Source of the DNA: Chara braunii
Taxonomy: Eukaryota; Streptophyta; Charophyceae; Charales; Characeae
DNA length: 42,442 bases
Reading direction: 5' to 3'
Assembly: GCA_003427395.1 (NCBI GenBank)
Contig: BFEA01000104.1
Span: forward strand, 445,707 to 488,148
The translations under genes were made by a program, and so were the position numbers. Positions 10,723 through 21,303 of this stretch are shown piece after piece. Numbering within the stretch: position 1 is the first letter of the stretch; each line of letters starts with the position of its first letter. A model generated the notes under the pieces. The model was not told the origin of the DNA. It was given only the letters and a program-made list of their open reading frames with translations, and searched no databases.

Positions 10723-11610
10723 ATGGTCCTGCCAGAAAGGGTTAGAATCGCAGCCTGGAACGTGCGTGGTTTGGGAGACTCAGCAAAAAGGCCAAGGATC
10801 AAGGAATGATGTCGTACTAACAACGTACAAATTTTGTGTCTTCAAGAGACAAAAACAAATGACACCAAACTCTCTATCCTGCAGCAGTGGTGGGAGGGAC
10901 CTCAGGTTTGGTCCCCAGTTGTAGGATCGAGGGGCGCCGTTGCCATCTTCATAAACAACGATTTGAAAATCTCCACCTTGGACCATTACCATGACTTTGA
11001 GGGGCGATGGGCATGGATTAAGTTCGAAACTGACAAGGAAGAATGGGCTGTCATGACGGTATACGCGCCATTCATTTATCCAGAAAGACTAGAATTTTTC
11101 TAAAATCTGCCCGCCTCTCTTCTGGATACAAAAAACTTAATTATGGCTGATGATTGGAACTCCATATTTAATCTAGGACTTGACTCGCTCAAAACCTCCC
11201 CCATCAGACTAGACTTGATCATTCTCACGGAACTGTGTGATTCTCAAGACTTGACAGGCGTCTACCATGACTGGAACCTTGACTCAAATGACTTCACATG
11301 ATACGGCCCAAAACCCAACAAGCGAACTCCCGCACCAAGAAAACGCTTGGATTTTTTTCTGATAAGGGGCTCTCCTTGGGACCGGTGCATGTCTTGTGAG
11401 TTGAAAACAAAATCCTTGTCTGATCACCAATCTGAGGTGATGGATGTCATGTCCAGAGAAGTAATCAATAGACACCGGCCTCCCTTCAGACTAAACATAA
11501 ATTTACTCAAAGATGAAGACATTGTGCGTTGGGTTTCCTCCAACATGAAAACTTGGATGGAGGCTCATGATTTGTCCCTGACCCTAATTTGTGGGCAGAC
11601 ACGGGAATAG
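10723..11610 (+). pseudogene. LINE A endonuclease (APE-type)
   Basis: One frame, with stops at 10807, 11101 and 11299, carries the landmarks of an apurinic-like LINE endonuclease: VRIAAWNVRGLGD at the start, ILCLQETKT with the metal-binding Glu, WAVMTVYAP, a degenerate ADDWN for the usual GDWN, and RLDFFLI with SDHQ near the end. In a live element the enzyme nicks target DNA to prime reverse transcription. The three nonsense codons kill it. The start ATG is the first in frame upstream of the conserved block. Confidence 0.85.
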
Positions 11611-12158
11611 GCATACTCAAGTCAGCACTAATCGAATTCTCGAGAATGAAATTTGCACCTAGTCAGAGCAGTCTATTAGAAATCAGGTTAGAGAGGCTGA
11701 AGGGAAGATGGGTAGGGACCCCTTTTCGGATTACTACTGGACGGAGAAGAGGAAGGTGGCCTTAGCTCAACTTGAATCTATGCAAGTTCAGAAACAAAAC
11801 GAATGGCTGGACTGGCTGCAAATGAGAGGGGTAATGGTCTATGATAAAATGACCAAACTCTCCTTCAGGTCGCTTTTGCTCTGCCGTTCCAATCCTTCAT
11901 GAAAGAGTTGGCTCACCCATTCTTCATTAACGCGCTCCTGGCAACGAACACGATGAATATGTGTACATATGATCGTGAATATTACAGGAACATTGTGTCT
12001 AGTACCAGACGCCACTTTGAATCCCCTAACTATGACCTTTTCGAATTTTCCAACTTCTGGGACGCCCCCTACGGGACCATCTCCCCATCGACTAGAGCGA
12101 ATCTAGACTTACCTATATATGAGGATGAAATTTTGTTGGCCGACTGCCAAATGGCGAA
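11611..12158 (+). pseudogene. LINE A linker between endonuclease and RT
   Basis: Two frames contribute. One (11708-11902) gives a Trp/Gln-rich helical segment (YYWTEKRKVALAQLESMQ) that matches the usual LINE region before the RT. The next (11899 on) continues to EDEILLADCQMAN, the lead-in to the RT fingers, where a MITE interrupts it. A frameshift separates the two. Confidence 0.6.
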
Positions 12159-12369
12159 CTTAAACCACCAGTACTTGGCCCAGCTATCCCTGCCGAGCCT
12201 GCCGACCCCCTGCGCGCCAAGTTCCCCCGAACCGCCGCGGCGCCGAGCAACATCCACTTTGGCTGGCGCCTCTAGCCAGTGCGGTCCGGTAGGCCGAAGC
12301 GCGGGAAACGCGTAGCGTTAACGCTAAGGGCCCGCGGCCGATGTATGGGCCAAGTACTGGTGGTTTAAG
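12159..12369. mobile_element. 211-bp MITE-like element with perfect 24-bp inverted arms
   Basis: The arms at 12159-12182 and 12346-12369 are exact reverse complements (beginning CTTAAACCACCAG and ending CTGGTGGTTTAAG). The interior is about 160 bp, very GC-rich and noncoding. The LINE RT reads MAN on the left and GKCPALDGI on the right, so the element sits inside an RT codon block. Arm identity implies recent insertion. I cannot fix the target duplication: a TTAA or very short duplication is possible because the arms contain TTAA themselves, so the superfamily is unknown. Confidence 0.8.
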
Positions 12370-13108
12370 GGCAAATGCCCTGCCCTGGACGGTATCCCAA
12401 TTGAATTAATATTAGCTTCGTCGTCTGCTTTCACCCCATTCCTAAGTGGGATTTATGACTGTGCCCTTACCTCGGGTTCCTTCCCCAGAAATTTTACTTT
12501 GGGGATGATCTCCCTCCTTTATAAAAAGGGGGACAAGAGACAAGTGCACAACTAGCATCCCATTTCGGTCCTCAACGTCACTTACAAACTCTTCGCTTAG
12601 ATTAGCTTAGATCCTTCCGGACTTGATCGGTTGGGAACAGGGAGCCTTTGTAAAAGGCAGATCCATCTTTGATAACATTATTGCTACTGTGCAAGCTCTA
12701 GAGATTATGGGCAAGGAAAAAAGAAAAGTTGTCATCCTTTTGCTTCACATGGAAAAAACATATGATAAGGTGGGATGGAGTTTTGTGCATACTTCACTGA
12801 AAAACATGGGGTTTGGCCCTGGTTTTTGTAAATGGGTAGAAGCTAGTTATAGTCAAGCATCCTCAATGGTTCCAGTTAATGGTAGGCTCTCAGAGAGTTG
12901 CGGGTTTACACGGTCTCTTAGGCAAGGGTGTCCTCTAGCCCTGTTACTTTTTGTATTACAGTTAGAAGTTTTGTTAAATAACATTAGGAGAAATGACTTG
13001 ATTAAGGGTTTGAAACTTTCCCCCACCTACATAGAAAAGGGGGGCAATTGCGGATGATCTTACAATAGCTTGTGAAAACTCTTTAGAATCCCTACTAGGA
13101 TTGCGTAG
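12370..13108 (+). pseudogene. LINE A reverse transcriptase, left part
   Basis: RT boxes are GKCPALDGIP, MISLLYKKGDK, GAFVKGRSIFDN, MEKTYDKVGW, RSLRQGCPL and, after a frameshift near 13040, ADDLTIAC. The first catalytic Asp is replaced by His (LLLHMEKTYD where L-D-x-EK is expected). Stops occur near 12555 and 12600. The frame stops at 13108, where the giant LTR element is inserted, and resumes at 36891. Confidence 0.85.
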
Positions 13109-13344
13109 CGTTGTGAGGAAACCCGGGGAGGGGTCACCTACTGTTCGCTGAAGCCATGGGCTACGGCGCCTGCCACTTCGCCGCGCCCGCTTCCAAGGTC
13201 CTCAGCGACCAGCAGGGTGTTGTAATACCCGCCTCGTTCCCCCTCGAGAATGCTAGCGGGGACAATTTCTATATACCTTGACTGAGCTCGATTCTCAGCG
13301 ATTGACGAATATTAAACGTGAATCAAAACAACACTTCATTCACT

Positions 13345-13625
13345 GTGTTTGGCAAATACGGCAGCAAGTGAAAACAAGTCATTTACATCAGATCAGCAAC
13401 TTAACAGCAAGCGAGAACAAACCCTTCTCCCTGGCGATCAGCGGACACAGCTACAAGTGCAAGCGAGCCCCTATTCATTGAAATCACCAAACTCAGCAGC
13501 AATCTTAAACAAGTCTCTTTTCATACGGATCAACAGACTCAGCGGCAAGCGAAAACAAGTCCCTTTTCGATGAGATCAACAGACTCAACAACAAGTGAGA
13601 ACAAGTCTCTTTGGTCTTGATCGAG
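13345..13625. repeat. About 46-bp tandem repeats in the LTR
   Basis: Five to six degenerate units of about 46 bp, each starting ATCARCA and containing CAGCRGCAAGYGAAAACAAG-like sequence, follow one another. The same array is at about 32737-33030 in the other LTR. It was therefore present before integration. Arrays like this in LTRs often carry enhancer elements, but no such role is shown here. Confidence 0.75.
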
Positions 13626-14141
13626 CTTGCCGTTAACCAGGCACTATGCTCACAGATCAACAACAGAGTAAGTGAACTTTGAGGCCCCAAGAACATTCGT
13701 TTCAGTGAACAGTTGTAAACCCATTCCCACTCGACTGTCTTTATCTCTCACTACTCACCACTGTTTATTCCGCTCAGATGCAGAGTCTTCGGGTCTGATT
13801 GCTCTCTCTCGCTACGCTCACTCTTTCTCTCCCAGCCCCCTTTCTTTTCCCTTTTGTCTCGCTGACCACTCTTTCTTAGTCCACCCTTTTTTTCTTTTTT
13901 TCTTTTGTCTCCCTGATCTCTCTCTCTCTCAGTCTACTTTCTCCCTTCAGTTCGATACTCGAACAGCTCTACACGGAATGTGTGAGAAGGGAAAAGGGGA
14001 AGAAGTATGCACAATAATAAAAATAAATAGCGTAGGACAGGGGGCGAAGAAAATTGAACAGTGTTCGAGAATAGTCCAATGAGGGGCCAATTAGAGTGAT
14101 ACAGTTAGAGTATACCAGCAACTAAGTCGCAGTTTCTAGTC

Positions 14142-14370
14142 CAGCAAACTTGGATTTCGAATACCCCCAACAATCGACCAAGAGGCCCGTTTCAAAACCA
14201 TGCAGTGTACTGATCTGCAAACTCAGTCTTCGAATGTCCCACCGATCAAACAAGAAGCTCGTCTCAGTACCATGCGGTGAAACATTCCGCAAACTCAGCC
14301 TTCGAACGTTCCTACGATCAATCTTGAAGCCCGTTTCAATGAATCATCCTGCAATCTCTATTCCTTGAAC
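14142..14370. repeat. About 70-bp tandem repeats in the LTR
   Basis: Three units plus a partial one share the order CAAACT, TTCGAA(T/C), CGA(T/C)CAA, and GTTTCA or GTCTCA followed by an ATG-containing end. The counterpart in the other LTR is at about 33541-33769, where many N's fall. Confidence 0.65.
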
Positions 14371-16069
14371 ACTGGCGAGACGTTGTGCAAGCACGGCTCT
14401 GATCGCTCCTCTGTTCACACTACGATGTAAGGCCAATGAGGAGACAAGATCGCGGGCATATCGGACACACTGTCACCGTCCCTTTGCGCGCGTACAGACG
14501 ATCCCCTCATTTAGAGGACTTCGAATGCTCTCGACTATCCTGCAGCGTGCCTCTAGGGAGGCGCTCCGACTCGTGCCCTCATGCTCGNTTAATTCATCTC
14601 GCCNAGTCGATTCACTTCCGAGCCTGATTTCTATCGCACCCCGGAGTGATNCAGTACAGTGCGTACTATTACCAAGACCACTTTCATTTAGNCCATCGCC
14701 ATTTACACAATCTCACCCTCAGTCCTCGCCTACCCTCAAAACTAGATTGTAAACCACNCAGGATTAGCCTTTTCTCGCTCTCGCGCTCACGTTTCTCGTC
14801 CGCTCTAATGGTCTTCTTTTCTCTCTTCTCTCTATGGCTCAGATCTTCGATTGCCTCTCCAACTTTTGGCGAGTTACTCTCTTCGCCCCTACCTCTTGCG
14901 GTCGGGTGCGTACTCACTCGCCTTGCTTTCTCGCTCCCACTTCGAACGGATCATTCGTTGAGCGCAACGCTTTCCAGGTACGTCTCCCCCACTCACACCA
15001 ACCGGGTCATTTCCAGCTTCGGTCGTAAACGCGCGTCTCGTTCTTCAGAATGGCACAAGAAACGAAATTGTGCGCCCCGCTCCCTTTTCGCTTTTTGCTC
15101 GTCTCGTGCTCTCCCCTCCGCGATGTGTCCCAGCAAACAGTAGTCATCTGTCTCAAGTCTTCCACTATGGAATTTCCGTACCCCACGCGTGAGGTTCGAA
15201 CACCCACACCTATATCGGTCGTCCTTCGCACACTAGATGCGGGCGCGTAGCTCGCTGTCCGTTTTCCCAGCAATCTCCTGTTGAACATTTACCGTGCAAG
15301 TCCCTTTCGATCCACCTTCGATGGGAGCTGAGTACACTTGGCACGTCCGCCCCTTCTCACAGGCCCCGTCTCCAATTCTCTATCCCTCCATCATTGTATC
15401 CCCGACGCCCTACATCCACCTGCCAGACGAGCTTTAGTGTGTGGGCTGCGGACACCAGGCACGCTCTCGGAGGCAGTCCTCTCTCCGCTTCTTCCTCGAA
15501 CGTGGCCTTCCTCTTGTGACCACTCATCCCCCGGACGGCGCACTGTCGGTACCGACGAGGGCTGTGTAGGCTTGACGCGTTGACTCTTCTCCTCCGTCCG
15601 AATGAATGTCCCCCTTTGGTTCGGCCAACCCTCCTATATCCCCTCAATTTCATCCTAGTGGCAATACAACCCAGACCGTCGGTACCCACTACGAGCAGGT
15701 CCCGGGACAAATAACAAGCGGCCCCAGTCACTCAGCCTGGTCCCCAAGTCATAGGTCCCAAGGGGTAAGACAGTGTCGCCCCCCCCTGATCTTAGAACTT
15801 GGATCACATTACTACCTGTGCCCCGTTGATCCTGACATCCCAAAGGTCTGTCGGCGACTGACTCAGCTTTACGATCAGAGCGGCCATACCAGGATCATTA
15901 CCATACCGTTGATTATCAGAATAGACCTGCAATAAACATGCCTTGTCCAGGGTGGTCTCCTTGTTTTGTAGCGAGCCACACTAGTGTTGTGTCAGCCCAG
16001 TCACCCAGTCTGGCAAAAAATCGCAACGCGCAGCCCCAATACCATGTCGATGTCGAACTCAAATTTGCA

Positions 16070-16480
16070 CCAACCTGAACCAGCATGTATCATACCAACG
16101 CCAAACCCGAAATAACTGGCTCGAACTGTGCCAATCTGTATATGCTGCTGCCGAACCAGTCCTGAGCCAGCGTACCGCACCGAACCAATGTAAAGACCAC
16201 ACCGCACCAAATCTGAACCTGAATACCTTGAACCATACCGGTGCCGAGCCCGTCCCGAACCTGAAAACTAGTACCAGGTCGTGGTAGCATGTCGATGCCA
16301 CACCGTGCACCCATTATCGTGACATTTCCAAACCCGTTCCGAGCCAAAATACCGTCCCGGAGGATGCCGAATGGAACCACTCAGTGCCGTACCCGTTCCG
16401 AACCTGAGAGTAATCCAGCAGCATGTACCACACCGATACCGACCTAGCACCGTACCTGAAATATGTCGAATACCGTAGAG
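16070..16480. repeat. Degenerate GGTTCGG-type short repeats in the LTR
   Basis: On the minus strand, variants of GGTTCGG, GGTACGG and CGGTGTGG recur at irregular 10-25 base spacing over about 400 bases. The matching stretch in the other LTR is at about 35480-35890. The pattern looks like a decayed short-period array and creates spurious long ORFs. Confidence 0.55.
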
Positions 16481-17031
16481 TGTCGTTTTCCCGTAATAAT
16501 ACTGAAAGCTCCTCAAACCATGCGTCCGAACCGAGCCAACGGCGACACGGTCACAACGAGGCCGAGCAACACAATCATGGTAACATAGCGGTAACATGTC
16601 GACGCTCATCCATCCCGCACTCATAACTCACAGGTCGCAACGAGGCTAGGAATCGGGGAAATCAGGTAAATCACGGGAGCAAATCTTAATCAGCGCAAAA
16701 TAGTGAAGATCGTCAGACATGGAGTAAATAAATAATCCGAGGGTGTTTCCGATCTCGAATAAATTGAGCAAAATCACGTCATTCATTTAATAGTCATGAT
16801 TTTTCTTCTTTATCATCATTTGTATTTATTTTTCCTATTTCTTAATTCCATTATCCAAAATAGCGATAATGAAAGCAATCCCATCAAAAATAAATCCCGA
16901 TGAAATTCAATTAAATAGCAAAAATTCTTTGTTTTCTTTTCTTTTATTGCTTTTGATCCTTTTTTTTAATGCTTTTTAATTCTATTATGAGAAACATCGA
17001 TAATTGAGGGAGACCCTATTAAAAAGTAAAT

Positions 17032-17085
17032 GCCGAAAACTGCGTAGCATGGCGAACGTGTTCGGGCGAACGTATTTTTTTTTCG

Positions 17086-17183
<98 letters not shown>

Positions 17184-17392
17184 TAACTCATGATTAGCTA
17201 CGAATTTGAACACGATTCCGAGGCAAACGTTGCTTGTATTGTTGTTTTACATAACATATATGTTTTTCAGATTTTTCGGAGAATTTTTTTTTTATTATTA
17301 TTATTTTTATTTTTTTGTTCGTGTTCGGAGGATTTTGGGCGCTTGTTCGCGTTCGCCTCCGAGCGCCAACACGGTGCTACGTAGGCCGAAAA
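17032..17392. mobile_element. 345-bp MITE with (TA)n core and 8-bp target duplication, inside left LTR only
   Basis: The partner LTR lacks 17040-17384. The insert is flanked by GCCGAAAA (17032-17039 and 17385-17392), and the empty site in the other LTR reads GCCAAAAA. Its ends, CTGCGTAGCA and the reverse complement of TGCTACGTAG, match at nine of ten bases. An 8-bp duplication with short inverted ends suggests a hAT-type MITE (inference). The core is a (TA)n run of about 78 bases (17089-17166) followed by a T tract. It inserted after the giant element integrated, because only one LTR has it. Confidence 0.85.
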
Positions 17393-17833
17393 TTTCAAAT
17401 AAGTTAAAGAATATTCCGTCTTTCTCTTCTCTTCTTTTGTTTTTAATTCTTTTTCCTATTTTTAATTTTAATATTAAAATTAATGAAATGTGAGGCTCCA
17501 TTCTCTCGTCTATTGGACAGCGTAAAAGGGCCTTGTCAAAGCCTATTCTCAAATTTTCGTCCTGCGGCTTGTCGTTTTCGGGAACAGGCTCGGAGCGGGC
17601 GGAAATGAGGTAGACAATAAGGTACCTGTCAGGGCAGCGAAGCGGTAGTCCTTCTTGCCAATTTTGAGGGCTAGTCTTGATGGTTGACGCACCCAAAATT
17701 AGGGGTGGTCTGACTACCACTAATCTTTCCCGACTGGTCGGACAAAAGTCCCGGCCGATTCTCTCTCAGATAACTTTTCTAAGGGTTTATTCCTAGGTAT
17801 TAGGGCGACCGGCTGGCCTTCGGTCGCTCGACA

Positions 17834-18132
17834 AACAAGCCCGGACCTCCTCTCGACGCCCCTGTCGAGTCCGCTCTATTCCGGTCAGACGAATCGCACC
17901 AGATCTAAGTGGACCACGCGCGCGCGACATAATTCCACTTCTCGGTCTGATGCTTGGGTTTGTCAGGAATTCAGGGGCTGAGAGGGTGCTTCTTTCCTCT
18001 TTTATGTCGCAGTCGCTTGGGCTTTGATACATGAATTTTCCTTCTCTTCCTCCTTCGTTGGGGAGGCCGTGCGTCAATTGCGCCACTCTTCCTAATGGGG
18101 ACTCTGCGCTTAGGTCTTTGTAGAACAAAGAC
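17834..18132 (-). other. Giant element 3' untranslated region
   Basis: This lies between the integrase stop and the 3' LTR in element sense. A short purine stretch (minus strand GAGAGGAGGT, 17845-17854) lies 11 bases from the LTR and may be a weak polypurine tract. Nothing else stands out. Confidence 0.5.
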
Positions 18133-19915
18133 TCATTTATTTTTCTTACCTAGCGTTAAGCCCTTCACTTTCCTGGTCTCAACTCTCTTCCTCTTCTTCG
18201 AACTCTCACCTACCTCGAATCGTCTCGACGGTCCTTTATCTGCCGCCTTTGCTTTCCCCTTTCCTCTAGTATCTGATAGCGTCGGCATAGGAGTAGGAGT
18301 CTCCCTTGGCTTAAACAACTTCAGTTTAGCCCTTGCCACAAGATCTTTCCACTTCGACCCATCTAGCTCAGCAATCATATATGCTCCCCAGGTTAACGCA
18401 CCAACCACACGACAGGGCCCCATCCATCTGTTAGCCAGTTTCCCCGTCCATGTCCTCTCCAGCGAGGCGTAGTAGAGAAGTACCATAGCGCCGACTTTAA
18501 TCTTCTCCTTTCTGATTCTGACATCTTTATCCCATAGTACTTTGCCTTTCTCTCTTTCTACCGCCAATCGATTGGCTGCGGTCATGAGGTTGTCCTCTAA
18601 TCCGTATGCTCTCTGCCTCGTCCTGACTGCCAACAGCTCCTCTCGTGTCATGTTGTCTGCCCTGTTAACTGTAGTCCAACTGTCAACGTGGAACTCTATA
18701 AGCAGATGGCAGTGCCTCCCAAACCAAAGAGTATAAGGCGGATAACCTGTGCTGGCCCGAACTGTGACATTATCCACCCAAATCGCATACGGGAAATACT
18801 TCGGCCAGTCACTATCCTTCCCTCTACACCACTTGGATAAGGATGCTATGAATGACTGGTGGCCTCGTTCTACAAGTACATTTGACTGAGGGTGATAGGC
18901 AGTAGCTATAGATACTCTAGCCCCTGCTTTCTTGAATACGCTCTGGACCTCATCCGCTAGGTACTCTGCTCCTCTATCCATCACAATCTTACCGACATAC
19001 CCGTATCTAGACAAATACTCGAGGACGAAGTTCTTAACTTCTTTTGCGGTCTTCGTTCTGATAGGTTTGCCGTCGACAACCCCCGTGAAATCATCTCTGA
19101 TATTCACTACATAATTCATGTTCCCCACGCCTTTCGACATCTTCACCAGATCAATATGTACTTTCTCTCCGGGCCTAGTAGGGTGTGAAGGGTGAAGTGG
19201 TTCCTTATACCTGATAAGGGATCTCTTCTGACAATCCTCACAAGTCTCGCAGTACTTTTCGACATCCTCGAACTGTCCTTGCCACCAATATAGTCTGCGG
19301 ACCTTCTCATACGATCCTTTTACTCCTCTATGTCCTCCAACTACACTGTCATGTAGCTCCGCTACTATAGACTGCTTCTCCTCCGGATCACAGATCACCC
19401 GAGGAGACATCCCTGCTCCCACAGGTCGCCGGAATAAATGCCCAGCTCTAAGGCAATACTGCGCTGCCTGTCTCCGGATCTCCAAATTGGAGCTCTCTTC
19501 CCCTGACAGGTGCAACCCGATCGTCCGGTACTTACCTTCATAAAGGTTGACTAGGAAGCGATCCATTCGTTTAGGCTCAACCATAGTAAGGGCAACAATC
19601 GATATCGTTCGCTCCGCCCTAATTGGAATCTGTGAAAGTCCGTCCGCCACAGCGTTCTTTGTCCTTGAGATCCTTTCCACGGTATAATTGTAAAGTCGAA
19701 TCCTGATCAACCATCGCGCAATTGTAGGATCTGTCAAACTGAAATCCTTTTGCAAAACTGACGCTACCGCTGTAGGATCTACCCTGAGAACGAATCGTCT
19801 CTTGTATATGTAATGCCTAAAGGCGTCTAAACACCGCAGAACAGCTAACACTTCCTTCTTAAAATGACTGTAGTTGCACTTAGCAGTATGAGCGTTCGAC
19901 TCTCGAATCTCAACG
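18133..19915 (-). pseudogene. pol: RNase H C-terminal part and integrase of the giant element
   Basis: The frame begins within RNase H (NYSHFKKEVLAVLRCLDAFRHYI, later NAVADGLS). The integrase zinc region follows: ELHDSVVGGHRG with two His and CETCEDCQK with the Cys pair. The core has VHIDLVKM, IVMDRGAEY and SNVLVERGH. The last two acidic residues are 35 apart, as in D,D35E. A GPY/F-like module is visible (NRWMGPCRVVG). There is no chromodomain. The last 60 residues are basic, with KKRKRVETRKVK resembling a nuclear signal. A frameshift near 19895-19905 separates this frame from the RT, so pol is broken there, but the integrase frame itself is open to its stop. Confidence 0.9.
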
Positions 19916-21300
19916 GTCGTTCCTTACCGTCAGCGTCCTTCTGATAAAGTAATCCCCCAACCGAACACGGTCCAGCATCCGTAGATACTATGAATGGTTT
20001 GTTCGTCTCGTCTTCAAAGAAAGGCACGCCTAAAATTCGGCCGCCTTCTTTAAATTCTTTCTTAAGGGATTGTACTGCAAACTCTTGAGGATAGTCCCAG
20101 TAAAACGTCTCGGTCTTCCTAACAAGAGTGCGGAGAGGCTCCGCCTTCTCAGCATATCCGCGTATGAAAATCCGCCAGTAGCCTACCACTCCTAAGAATT
20201 GACAAACCTCGGTTGCACTGTGCAATGGTGTCGGCCAGTTTAAGAGTTTCTCTAACTTCCCAGGGTCAGCTCGGCGGCCCCTCGAATCGCATATAAACCC
20301 CATAATCTTAATCGTCGACACCGCCCATCGGCTCTTCCTCCCGCTAACCGTCAAGTTAGCTTCATCTAGTTGTTCCAGGATAACGTAAATATCTGTCAGG
20401 TGTTGCTTTACGAACCTCCTGATGCCAGGAACGACCTTCGTTTCATCTTTCAGTACTGGTCCTTTTATCAAAAAATCGTCCAATAAAACTTCAACTTTAT
20501 CAGGGATAAAGTCTTTCAGAACTGCTACCATGACTCTCTGAAAGACTGCTACCCCGTTGGTCCACCCCATAGGTACGACCATCATCTGCACTAATCTGAG
20601 TGGCGTGTGCATAGTTGTGGGATGCCTATCTCTCGGATCTAGTGGTATCTCATCGTACCCCGAAAATAAATCGCAGGCATAATAAATAGATCTGCCTGCC
20701 CCTGCTTCCGCTAATAGATTAGCGTGTGGTATGGAGCCTACATCTCGAATCGTCACCTCATTAACCTTCTGGAGGTCTTGAATCCACCTAATCTTTTCAT
20801 TATGCTTCCTTAAGAAGAACCACCTATTCGCGTACGCGCTATCAGATAGCTCTGCTACATGCGACGTCATCTTCTCCTTGAGAAAGGAAATAACTTTTTC
20901 CTTCTCTTTCTGAGCAAAATTCCACCCTGCGTCATTCCATGGCATATGTGGAATCGTGTAGATCCTAGCAGGCTTAGCATACCTAGGATCAATTCTCCCT
21001 CTTTCCGCGTCACTGAAGGCTATAGCTTTGTCACAGGTCTTAAGAACTTCCAGCACACGTGCCTTCTTTTGCTCAGTCAAGTTCCCATCTCCTTTGTCCA
21101 TCTCCGCTATCCTCTTCTCTGTCAGCCGTTGCGGCTGCTTTTTCTTCTTCTCTTTAATCTCCCTAGCGATCTCCTCCTCTGATACACCATCTAGCGCGGA
21201 TCGCTCACACGCTACAGCCGCCGGCTTGACTTTCTGAGTTACTTTCTTGTGTCTTTTTGGCCGCCCCCCGTAGGGAGCTGTGCCCTTAAAAAAAAGACAG
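19845..21300 (-). pseudogene. pol: Reverse transcriptase (LLDD type) and start of RNase H
   Basis: Counting from the ATG at 21101, RT boxes are IRWIQDLQKVNEVTIRD, YYACDLFSGYDEIPLDP (catalytic Asp 144), VVPMGWTNGVAVFQ and VEVLLDDFLIKGP (Asp 208 and 209). The catalytic box is LLDD, not the usual Y/F-x-DD. A DD followed by (V/L/I)KGP and a GWTN motif recall Ty3-like elements I associate with fungi, which is memory rather than a search. RNase H starts at PFIVSTDAGPCSVGGLLYQ and breaks at a frameshift. Upstream of the ATG the frame stays open to about 21300 with a lysine-rich segment, so the ATG is probably internal to a Pol protein. A T8 run (21286-21293) lies near the protease-RT frame change. 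Confidence 0.9.
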
Positions 21301-21303
21301 ATA

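Larger units (their letters stand above)
13109..17833 (-). repeat. Left LTR (3' LTR of the giant element)
   Basis: It aligns end to end with 32501-36886. The right edge is CGACA, followed by nonmatching sequence. The left edge is CGTTGTGAGG against TGTTGTGAGG in the partner, so the terminal T is mutated here. In element sense the LTR runs TGTCG to CAACA. Over the first 180 bases I count about 13 substitutions, mostly transitions, plus a 7-base gap, so the LTRs are several percent diverged. It is longer than its partner because of a MITE at 17040-17384. Apparent ORFs inside it are low-complexity and I do not call them genes. Confidence 0.95.

Noticed and set aside
13345-13625. CRISPR array
   Set aside because: The 46-bp units are contiguous and degenerate with no spacers, and the setting is a eukaryotic LTR.
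13109-16630. Long ORFs in both LTRs (about 13.7-16.6 kb and 33.0-36.0 kb)
   Set aside because: They follow low-complexity repeats, occur on both strands, lack domain features and are disrupted between the two LTR copies.
17089-17184. ORFs of alternating Ile-Tyr and poly-Phe on both strands
   Set aside because: They are translations of the (TA)n microsatellite and adjoining T run.
17793-18128. 111-aa minus-strand ORF at the 3' end of the giant element
   Set aside because: It crosses the LTR boundary, has no recognisable domain and is low-complexity at its end, so it is more likely chance.
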